Shown piece by piece: positions 27,044-34,274 of a DNA stretch of 64,000 nucleotides. Source of the DNA: Methanogranum sp963676045 (GTDB lineage Archaea > Thermoplasmatota > Thermoplasmata > Methanomassiliicoccales > Methanomethylophilaceae); the NCBI GenBank assembly GCA_963676045.1, contig OY780938.1, positions 186,001 through 250,000 on the forward strand. The letters are read 5' to 3'. Position 1 is the stretch's first letter. Every line of letters starts with the position of its first letter. A program made the translations under genes and the position numbers. The notes under the pieces were generated by a model. That model was not told the DNA's origin. It ran no database searches and saw only the letters and a program-made list of their open reading frames with translations.

Positions 27044-27897
27044 TAGAGAATTTGACTGCGTCCGATATTGCAAACGAGATCTCAATGCTGAGGTCTGCGT
27101 TCAAAGGGACATTTGTAGTCGTAGAGGGTGTGACCGACAGCAGGCTCTATAGCAAATTCATAGCAAAGGAAGATGTGAGGATAGAGATAGCATATTCCAA
27201 GGACAATGTGAAGCGTTCTGTCATCGATTCAAGAGCCAACAGGGGCGACCTCAAGATAATCGGTATCGTGGACCCGGACCTCGATAGGTTGATGGGTATG
27301 GAATGCAGGCATCCGATATACACGACAGATAAGCGCGACATGGAAAGCATGATATTGTGCACAAAGGCTTTGGACGATCTTTTGACGGAATATTCCGATG
27401 CAGATGAATTGAAGGGTTTCGAGGAGAAACATGGGCCGATCAGGGATGTTGTGGCAAATGCAGCAGCTCCTTTGGGCATGTTGATGTACATATCGTATCG
27501 TGATAGCCTAGGATTGTGTTTCAAAGACATCAATCATAGGTCTTTCATCAACAGGCGCACACTCGAGAATGACAGATACAAGATGATCGATGAGGTGTTC
27601 GCGCTCTCCAGGTCACCTAGGATAGGGAAGAAGGACCTCATGGTGAGGCTCAATAAGGAGATGGAGGCGCTAGAGGACCAATGGTTAGCGGTGAGGGGTC
27701 ATGATGCGGTGGAGATATTGACGATAGGTCTGTCCGATTCCTTCGGTTCGTATAATGCATGCGGCATCAAATGCGGGCAGATCGGAGGGTCATTGCGTCT
27801 GGCTTTCTCTTATGATTATTTCGCCGAGACGCGGCTATATGACGATACATTCCAATGGAGCAAGAAGACGAGCAATCCCCTTTGGGTCAGTCGTTGA
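27040..27897 (+). CDS. DUF4435 TOPRIM-fold putative nuclease, AriB-like
   Basis: 285 residues. The TOPRIM acidic residues are visible: E29 in FVVVEGVTDSRLY, then D78 and D80 in GIVDPDLDRL, followed by TTDKRDMESMIL, a typical DUF4435 block. In PARIS the homologous AriB is a toxin nuclease that cuts tRNA when freed from the ATPase. The intact acidic set suggests activity here. It overlaps the ATPase gene by 4 nt. Its 3' end overlaps the 3' end of convergent xseB by 11 nt, which is tight for a mobile defence cassette. No other defence gene is adjacent. Confidence 0.75.
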   Translation: MIENLTASDIANEISMLRSAFKGTFVVVEGVTDSRLYSKFIAKEDVRIEIAYSKDNVKRSVIDSRANRGDLKIIGIVDPDLDRLMGMECRHPIYTTDKRDMESMILCTKALDDLLTEYSDADELKGFEEKHGPIRDVVANAAAPLGMLMYISYRDSLGLCFKDINHRSFINRRTLENDRYKMIDEVFALSRSPRIGKKDLMVRLNKEMEALEDQWLAVRGHDAVEILTIGLSDSFGSYNACGIKCGQIGGSLRLAFSYDYFAETRLYDDTFQWSKKTSNPLWVSR

Positions 27898-28120
27898 TGT
27901 TCATGTCCTCTTTGACAATCCCGTTCGAGGTCTCCATTATCTTTTGAACTTTGCGATCGCTTTCTTCAAGGATCTTCTTGCAATGCTCTCTCAACGCGAT
28001 CGCGTCCTCGTATATCTTCAGGCTTTGGTCGAGGTCCAATCCACCGTTCTCTAATTTTTTGACCATCTCTTCTAATGCCGTTATGCTCTCTTCAAAGCTC
28101 ATCTCTTCAATTCCTTTCAT
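27887..28120 (-). CDS. xseB: Exodeoxyribonuclease VII small subunit
   Basis: 77 residues, the usual size. It forms two helices with SFEESITALEEMVKKLENG and DLDQSLKIYEDAIALREHCK, the conserved XseB pattern. It binds the large subunit to make the processive ssDNA exonuclease. Its ATG overlaps the xseA stop by 4 nt. Confidence 0.93.
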   Translation of the reverse strand: MKGIEEMSFEESITALEEMVKKLENGGLDLDQSLKIYEDAIALREHCKKILEESDRKVQKIMETSNGIVKEDMNIND

Positions 28121-29382
28121 TTCAATCTGATCTCCTTGATCTTCGCGTCGATCTCCCCATCGCGCATACGTACGGTTATCTCCATATCCCTATCAATTGA
28201 CTTCGCGGACGTCAATGGACGTCCATCCTCATCGGTCACCATGCTGTATCCTCTTCCCAAGACCTTGTATGGGTCAAGGGACTCGAGACGGTTGTTAAGG
28301 TTCTCCATCTTCCTGATCTTCGATTGCATCAATTGATCCGATGCGTTTTTCAGTCTCATCTCTACGATGCCGTATCTCCTATGCATGACCTCTACAATAT
28401 TCCTCAACGACGATGCGAGTTTTGTGGAGATATGTTCCAAGAGCATGGTCTTCATAGCCACCATTTCCTCTGCGCGTCTCGGAGAGAGTTTAGAATCTAT
28501 CTTGTTGAATCTGCTCCTCATCTTTTCGATACTGTAACTCAATGCCCTGTTGAGGCGTATGGTATCGTTGTTAAGTTGGTTAATTAGTTCTTTCTTATCT
28601 TTAAGTGCGATCTCGGCTGCAGCGGTGGGAGTGGCAGCACGGACGTCCGCGGCCAGATCTGAAAGTGTGAAATCGGACTCATGCCCTACAGCGGATATCG
28701 TTGGTATCTTCGAGGATGCTATCGCTCTCACAGTCGTCTCCTCGTTGAATGCCCAAAGGTCTTCCATCGAGCCTCCGCCTCTTCCAACAATTATAACGTC
28801 AACTCCTACGCGGTTCAGCAGTTCTATGCCTGCCGCAATTGATCTCGAGGCATCATCTCCTTGGACCTTTGCTGGGGCGAGGAGTATATCGGCGGGGAAT
28901 CTTCTCCCAGTGGTCGTGACTATGTCATGAATAACAGCTCCGGTCTGTGATGTTACCACACCTATGACCTTCGGATAGATCGGCAATTTCCTCTTTCTTT
29001 TTTGATCGAAAAGTCCTTCTGCTTCGAGTTTCTTTTTCAATTTCTCGAATTCAGCGTAGAGATTGCCGACCCCGCCGCGTCTCATCGTCTGGACCATGAA
29101 TTGATACGACCCTCTGTCCACGTATATGTCCACACTTCCAAAGGCGGTGATCTCCATGTTGTCACATGGTTCGAAATCTATTCTCGCCTTTGCCGATTTG
29201 AACATAACGCAACGTATCTCGCTGCCATTGTCCTTCATCGTGAAGTAAGAATGTCCAGAAGTGTAAAGTTTAAAATTGGAGATCTCGCCGGTGACCCAAA
29301 CATCAGTTACACCTGGTGCGTTATTGATCAGATTCTTGACGCGTGTGTTCAACTGTGTGACATTAATGGTCTCTTCCATCAT
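28117..29382 (-). CDS. xseA: Exodeoxyribonuclease VII large subunit
   Basis: Catalytic subunit of ExoVII, which degrades single-stranded DNA from both ends to oligonucleotides. It has 421 residues from the ATG at 29382 (or 29379). An N-terminal OB fold (VWVTGEISNFKLYTSGHSYF) precedes the nuclease domain with GVVTSQTGAVIHDI, VIIVGRGGGSMEDLWAFN and SAVGHESDFTLSDLAADVRA. A helical C-terminal region follows. The frame is open to 29523, but the extension is unrelated to the family and runs through the divergent promoter. ExoVII is a bacterial-type enzyme found only patchily in archaea. Confidence 0.94.
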   Translation of the reverse strand: MMEETINVTQLNTRVKNLINNAPGVTDVWVTGEISNFKLYTSGHSYFTMKDNGSEIRCVMFKSAKARIDFEPCDNMEITAFGSVDIYVDRGSYQFMVQTMRRGGVGNLYAEFEKLKKKLEAEGLFDQKRKRKLPIYPKVIGVVTSQTGAVIHDIVTTTGRRFPADILLAPAKVQGDDASRSIAAGIELLNRVGVDVIIVGRGGGSMEDLWAFNEETTVRAIASSKIPTISAVGHESDFTLSDLAADVRAATPTAAAEIALKDKKELINQLNNDTIRLNRALSYSIEKMRSRFNKIDSKLSPRRAEEMVAMKTMLLEHISTKLASSLRNIVEVMHRRYGIVEMRLKNASDQLMQSKIRKMENLNNRLESLDPYKVLGRGYSMVTDEDGRPLTSAKSIDRDMEITVRMRDGEIDAKIKEIRLK

Positions 29383-29404
29383 AATCCCATATGGCAAGCT
29401 TTGA

Positions 29405-29409
29405 TTTAT
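29405..29409. promoter_or_regulatory. Shared AT element between xseA and the thioesterase gene
   Basis: TTTAT (GATTTATC, 29403-29410) sits midway between the divergent starts 29382/29379 and 29429/29432, 23-27 bases from each. It is compatible with one TATA element feeding two leaderless genes. Confidence 0.45.
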
Positions 29410-29428
29410 CGTTTGGCTAAAATATGAA

Positions 29429-29875
29429 ATGATGGATACCATGCCCATGGACGTAGAGACTCTTAAAAATATAGTCAGTCCTGAACTGCAAGAGTATTTG
29501 CCTCGTATATTGGAGATGTGCAATGCTCCTTATGCAGTTGCCAATGACATAGAATTGGTCAGTTTGACCCCTGATTGTACACGTATGAAGAAGAAGATCG
29601 GTCCGGATGATATGAACAGCATGGGAAGGGTACATGGTGCCGCATTGTTCGGATTGATTGACCACACCTTTGCGATAGCGGCAAATGTGAAATCCGATGG
29701 TACCGGGCAATGCTGCAACATAATATATCACAGACCTTGCACTGACCTAGAGATCGAATCAGAGGCTAGGCTGATCAATGAGTCAAAATCATTGGTGATA
29801 TTTGACGTAAAGATATATAGTGGTGGGAAACTCAGGGTATCTGCAACATGCACAGGTTTTAAGATATGCAGGTGA
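29429..29875 (+). CDS. PaaI-type hotdog thioesterase
   Basis: 148 residues with a single hotdog fold. The family block MGRVHGAALFGLIDHTFAIA carries the HG and D positions used by PaaI-like acyl-CoA thioesterases, and the C-terminal strands include LRVSATCTGFKI. Several ATG codons lie at the start (29429, 29432, 29441, 29447); the first two fit the TATA spacing. The substrate is unknown. The gene is followed after 4 nt by a zinc-ribbon membrane protein on the same strand, which may be co-transcribed. Confidence 0.85.
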   Translation: MMDTMPMDVETLKNIVSPELQEYLPRILEMCNAPYAVANDIELVSLTPDCTRMKKKIGPDDMNSMGRVHGAALFGLIDHTFAIAANVKSDGTGQCCNIIYHRPCTDLEIESEARLINESKSLVIFDVKIYSGGKLRVSATCTGFKICR

Positions 29876-29879
29876 TGGT

Positions 29880-30368
29880 ATGACAAGATTCTGCCCGTAT
29901 TGTGGGGTAGCAGTGCCTTCCAATTGTATCACATGTCCCAAGTGTTTTAAGAATATACCCAGCGACAACAATGATACAAATTCCAAGGAAGGTCAGGAAC
30001 CCTATGTAGATGGCAACGTGATGAAAGAGAAGACTCAGGAGCAAGAGTCCATCGGTGTGAAGGTTGTAAAGAAGAATAGGACCATAATGACAATACTCGC
30101 CATAGTTCCAGCATTCGTTGGTATTCTAGGTCTTGCACAGATCTATAGGAATTACCGCAATTCGATGGGCTATGTGTTCCTGGTGGTCGGTCTTTTGCTT
30201 TTCATACCGTCCGTGATCCTCATAATGGGCGTTTGGAATACAGGGGTATTCATGGGAATATTCAGGATAGCGGCGTACATAATATTGACTTTGATATACC
30301 TGTCCACAGCTTTGGCCGCTCTTTTAGATGCCAGACATGGTTCGGTGTTCAAAGTTATAAAGTTTTGA
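29880..30368 (+). CDS. Zinc-ribbon membrane protein with TM2-like region
   Basis: 162 residues. A short zinc ribbon is at the N-terminus (CPYCG and CPKCF, residues 5-22). A polar linker precedes three membrane helices, beginning with MTILAIVPAFVGILGLAQIY, which resembles the TM2/DUF5683 group. The zinc ribbon is probably cytoplasmic. The function is unknown. The start at 29880 is 4 nt after the thioesterase stop and the longer frame from 29820 overlaps that gene, so the short start is preferred. Confidence 0.7.
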   Translation: MTRFCPYCGVAVPSNCITCPKCFKNIPSDNNDTNSKEGQEPYVDGNVMKEKTQEQESIGVKVVKKNRTIMTILAIVPAFVGILGLAQIYRNYRNSMGYVFLVVGLLLFIPSVILIMGVWNTGVFMGIFRIAAYIILTLIYLSTALAALLDARHGSVFKVIKF

Positions 30369-30400
30369 AGCGATCACCGGTATGAAATGATAAACTGCTT

Positions 30401-30958
30401 TCAATATTTTCCCCTGTCCCTCATATGGAACATGAGGCAGGTGGACATCTTTGCAAGGTCAGAGGCGCGTCTGCTCCTCTTAACGTTGGCTGGATCGTTC
30501 CTCATGAGTCTGCGATATGCTTTGCAAATAGTCTCAGCTTCCTCTGCTGGCTCTTTGCATTTAAGACTGATTGGCATCCTTGATGATATCGACGGCATTA
30601 TGTTCGTTTCGAAAGTTATATCCCAGGGAGAACATATCATGTATCTTCCGAATTCCTGTCTGATGTCATAACAGGCGACATTCTCCCCTTTTATTATCTG
30701 AAGTACATCTTGTGCGACCTTTTTCTCAGGTTCTCCAGAATATATCATCTCCGGCATTATCTTGAAATTCTCAGATAGGTAGTCCAGTTTTTTCTTACCT
30801 AGGTTCTTAGGTTCATAGAATACAAGACTGCTGTACACAATCTCAAAATCAAACGTTTCCAGATTCGCTTTGCAGACGCCAATGTCGATTATCTCATCAT
30901 AGGGGTAGCCGTTCGGGCCTGTCGTCACGGTCTGCACTACGTAGATATCATCCGTCAT
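30401..30958 (-). CDS. DnaQ-fold exonuclease paralogue with degenerate active site
   Basis: About 185 residues that align by eye with the DEDDh exonuclease at 39748-40392. Shared features are the GY/DxxxDIGxCxxxLE strand, a YDI/YNTGYDF block, SPWD against TPWD, and a C-terminal SD..KM against SDARM. The catalytic motif I DTETTG of the paralogue is replaced here by QTVTTG, and the motif III histidine region HRALSDA reads SRRASDLA. It is therefore probably not an active nuclease and may bind nucleic acid or a partner. The start at 30958 is 27 nt from a TATAAATC box (30983-30990), making it leaderless; another ATG lies at 30970. Confidence 0.65.
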   Translation of the reverse strand: MTDDIYVVQTVTTGPNGYPYDEIIDIGVCKANLETFDFEIVYSSLVFYEPKNLGKKKLDYLSENFKIMPEMIYSGEPEKKVAQDVLQIIKGENVACYDIRQEFGRYMICSPWDITFETNIMPSISSRMPISLKCKEPAEEAETICKAYRRLMRNDPANVKRSRRASDLAKMSTCLMFHMRDRGKY

Positions 30959-31010
30959 GTTAAAGGTCAACTCGGTCCTATGTATAAATCCTTAGATTTT
31001 CAAATCTTAT

Positions 31011-31436
31011 TCATATATCAAAGAATTCTTTAACGTTGGGTCTGAAAAGATAGTATATCACAACGATGCCCACTACTAGGGTAACGCCCGCGGTCCACTG
31101 CTCCATACCTAAAAGACTTATCAATGATGCTAATATCAAAAGGCCCACCAATATCAATGATATGTACCAGACGAAGGCCCATCCTTTGAAGAATCCAAAT
31201 CCTATCAAGGCGGTCACGAATGCCATAATGAAGACCACCACGCTCATTTCATTCACATATTTCACTGCTTCATCGAGAGACATGTCTTTTGGAAGTATCC
31301 CTTGATCGATCAGCTCCTGTGCTATCTGATGCGCTATGTCCGGTATCAAACAGCTAACTGCCGAGATAACCAATGCGATCGTTGCGATAAAGAACAACGC
31401 GCCCAATATCGTTATCAGAAGAGGCCTCTTGGTCAT
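31011..31436 (-). CDS. Small membrane protein, four helices, unknown
   Basis: 141 residues with hydrophobic segments near 7-30, 67-85, 90-112 and 116-133 and a polar loop between the first two. I do not recognise the family. A TATA-like TTATAC element about 30 nt upstream on this strand gives a very short leader. It sits between the degenerate exonuclease and the AddB-like gene, with no sign of co-transcription with the latter, which is on the other strand. Confidence 0.6.
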   Translation of the reverse strand: MTKRPLLITILGALFFIATIALVISAVSCLIPDIAHQIAQELIDQGILPKDMSLDEAVKYVNEMSVVVFIMAFVTALIGFGFFKGWAFVWYISLILVGLLILASLISLLGMEQWTAGVTLVVGIVVIYYLFRPNVKEFFDI

Positions 31437-31575
31437 GTTGCCGTATAGACCATAAACCGTATAAGCTTTATTTCAAATGGATTGAATCTTCTTATTGTGT
31501 TTTAAATGTGGCAATATCAATATTGTATCTGTTCTAATAAAGATTTTAAGAAAATTACACGAATTACAACTTTCA

Positions 31576-31586
31576 GTTTTTATAAT
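31576..31586 (+). promoter_or_regulatory. TATA box of the addBA-like operon
   Basis: TTTTTATAAT is centred about 26 nt before the ATG at 31608. It supports a leaderless start there rather than at the upstream in-frame ATG (31506). Confidence 0.55.
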
Positions 31587-31607
31587 GACAACTGCATCGC
31601 GGGAATC

Positions 31608-34274
31608 ATGCGGAAAGCAAAGGGCATCGATGAGATATACGATGAGGTGAAAGACTGCGATATTGTCATAACCAATGATGCCCCGCTTGCAACAGCTTTG
31701 AATTCCAGAGTCCGTAAGGCGAGCATTGGCAGTTTTGCATACACTCCAAGGCAGATCGCTGGTAAAGAAGCAGCGAAGGTATTAGGAAAGGGCACAATCG
31801 GCGATCTGAAGATCATATCCGCCATCGCAGATGAAACAGGATTCGATTTCAAATACATACACGGTGAGCTTGAGAATATACGCACTATCCGCAGATACAG
31901 GGCCAATCCCGATAATTATCTTTACTCAAGGGCGGCCAAAGAGGTTTACCGCTCTTTCAATGCATTGCCTACAATAGAGAAGGTCATGTCCAATTTCGAC
32001 CCTTCGAAGAGTGAATTTTATAAGGGCAGGAAGAGGATAGGCGTCATAGGATTGGATCTCTTCGATGATCTGGACAAACATTTCGTACCAATGGATTTCA
32101 TAGAGGTCGACCTCTTTGAGAAGGGAGACTACGATATCGATACAATATACCAGATCGGTAATGATAGGCAGATAGCGGATAATATAGTCGAATTGATCAA
32201 TCCAGATATGGTCGAGGATACTGCGATAGTGTTAGATACCGAGGGAGCTGTGGCTGATGCGATAAGGGCTGCCCTCTATAGGCGCGGATTGCCATTCAAG
32301 AATACTATGGCGGTCAGGGACCTTTCCCAAATAAGGGATTTTTTGCAATTCGTCACTTTGTCATTGAATTACGATACGATCAGGATAAGGCATGTGAGGG
32401 AGATATTCTCCAATTACGGGGGATATCTAAGATCCAAACAGGATGAGTATCTGTTATCGAAAAGTCTGCAGAGCATAAAGAATGATAAGGCAATCAAGTT
32501 AGCAGAAATGATGAGGGACATACGCACAATGACCTTCGGAGAAGTCATGGAGAGCATCGTGCATCCTCTTCAGAGACCTCAGATAAAGATACTTTTGCAA
32601 GACCTGATGATGGCGGATAAGAAGGTAACTTCCAGATTGGTGAGCCAAATAACATATGCTGTCAACAATGTTACCGACCTTCATCATAATGAGCAGATCC
32701 CCGAAGATGAGAAGAGAGGAGTATTGCTTGTAAATTGCAATAATTCCGTATACATCGACAGGCCGTTCGTGATCTTCGTAGGTATCGGTCCGGAATGGTC
32801 GCCGAGCATAATTGGGAAGGAATACATAGATAGGGAAACCGAATTCGAGAGGGACCTTACAAGATTCTCCGTTCTGATACAACAGGGCAATTCAAGGCTA
32901 TATGCGGTGAATTATCTAAGAGGGGGAAAGCCTTCCAGGCCATGCAGTATATTTGAACAGATATATCCCGATAGAAAGATAGAGGGATTCGAGGATGTAT
33001 GCAAGGAAAGCTCCCATCTCATAAAAGGCCCCTGGCACATTGTAGAGGAAAAGAAATTCTCAGATAAGGGAGAAGAGCATCTGGAACATGTACCAGTATA
33101 TGATTGGAAATTCTCAAAGAGCACATACAATCTTTTTCGTCAGTGCCCAAGAGCATACATGTTCGGTGAATTGATGAGGACTCCCGATTCAGAATATACT
33201 GTGTTTGGAAGCATAATTCACGAGTTCGCTGAACTTTACGTATGCTACCCAGAAATGGTGAGGAAGAAGGGAATAGACCATTATTTGGAGCTCATACAGG
33301 ACAGGTATTCGGGGATATCATGTGGGCAGATGGAATCCATCGATAGGACCGAGATGCGCGTAAGCATGTTGAATGTGATGAGATATCTCGATAGGACTGT
33401 CAAGGAGGTCTCGGATCTGGACCGTAAGAATTCTGATAGGAAATATCCGAACGAATTGATGGTGCTGGAAGGTTGCGAGATGTACAGTCGGATAACTGAG
33501 ACCGAATTCAGGTCTCAGAAAAACCCGATATTCGGTAATTTCGACCTGATACTCGGAGATACGATAACAGATTATAAGACAGGTAAGGCGACCGACATCA
33601 AGGGGATAAGAGATAAGATGATCAGTCCGCAACATCATCCGGAATTTCAGCCAATGATATATCTGGCACTTTTATACCAATCATCAGGTAGATTGCCTTG
33701 CAGGTTCAATCAATTCTACGTCAAAGATAGGCTCAGGGATTCGATAGAGATGGAAGATTTCGATGTTATGCTGAACATAAGGACGATCGAATTCATAGAC
33801 ATGAGCTTCGAAGAATACATGCAAAGTCCAGATTGTCCGATAAGATCTGATTTCATGTCCAAGACCTATGAGAGATTCCTGATATCCTGGAACACTTTCA
33901 TCGATACATTGTCTTCATATGGTTGGGACGATAAGGATAATTGGAGCAGGAATGAGAGATTGAAAGCATCAATACTTGATGCCATTGGTCTCAAACCGAA
34001 CAAAACAAACATCGTGAATGTTGAAAGGGCCATGAATAAGGTTGTAAAAGGTACTGTAGGCATGATGTTCTGCGATGGCAATATTTTGACGATACCCAAG
34101 GACACGATGGAATCATTTTTGATGAAACTGGATTCCGATCATGCAGATGCTTCAAGAATGACCGTTTCAAAGTTTCCAGGTTCACCTTCCAAAGATTGTT
34201 CCAAATGCAATTTCTTGAAGGTATGTACTGCAAGGATAGATGATGCGGAAGACGAGGGTGAGGAAGATGGATGA
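31608..34274 (+). CDS. AddB-like subunit with C-terminal PD-(D/E)XK nuclease
   Basis: About 888 residues. The N-terminal two thirds resemble the inactivated helicase of AddB/RexB-type proteins; I see no Walker A in it. The last third is a RecB-like nuclease: GSIIHEFAELY, then FDLILGDTITDYKTGKATD with the D and DYK catalytic residues. Cysteines fit an AddB-type [4Fe-4S] clasp, one in FRQCPRAYMFG before the nuclease core and three in CSKCNFLKVC at the end. It partners the next gene in processing double-strand DNA ends. The start is set by the TATA box; a frame extension to 31506 is not supported. It overlaps the next gene by 8 nt. Confidence 0.8.
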   Translation: MRKAKGIDEIYDEVKDCDIVITNDAPLATALNSRVRKASIGSFAYTPRQIAGKEAAKVLGKGTIGDLKIISAIADETGFDFKYIHGELENIRTIRRYRANPDNYLYSRAAKEVYRSFNALPTIEKVMSNFDPSKSEFYKGRKRIGVIGLDLFDDLDKHFVPMDFIEVDLFEKGDYDIDTIYQIGNDRQIADNIVELINPDMVEDTAIVLDTEGAVADAIRAALYRRGLPFKNTMAVRDLSQIRDFLQFVTLSLNYDTIRIRHVREIFSNYGGYLRSKQDEYLLSKSLQSIKNDKAIKLAEMMRDIRTMTFGEVMESIVHPLQRPQIKILLQDLMMADKKVTSRLVSQITYAVNNVTDLHHNEQIPEDEKRGVLLVNCNNSVYIDRPFVIFVGIGPEWSPSIIGKEYIDRETEFERDLTRFSVLIQQGNSRLYAVNYLRGGKPSRPCSIFEQIYPDRKIEGFEDVCKESSHLIKGPWHIVEEKKFSDKGEEHLEHVPVYDWKFSKSTYNLFRQCPRAYMFGELMRTPDSEYTVFGSIIHEFAELYVCYPEMVRKKGIDHYLELIQDRYSGISCGQMESIDRTEMRVSMLNVMRYLDRTVKEVSDLDRKNSDRKYPNELMVLEGCEMYSRITETEFRSQKNPIFGNFDLILGDTITDYKTGKATDIKGIRDKMISPQHHPEFQPMIYLALLYQSSGRLPCRFNQFYVKDRLRDSIEMEDFDVMLNIRTIEFIDMSFEEYMQSPDCPIRSDFMSKTYERFLISWNTFIDTLSSYGWDDKDNWSRNERLKASILDAIGLKPNKTNIVNVERAMNKVVKGTVGMMFCDGNILTIPKDTMESFLMKLDSDHADASRMTVSKFPGSPSKDCSKCNFLKVCTARIDDAEDEGEEDG

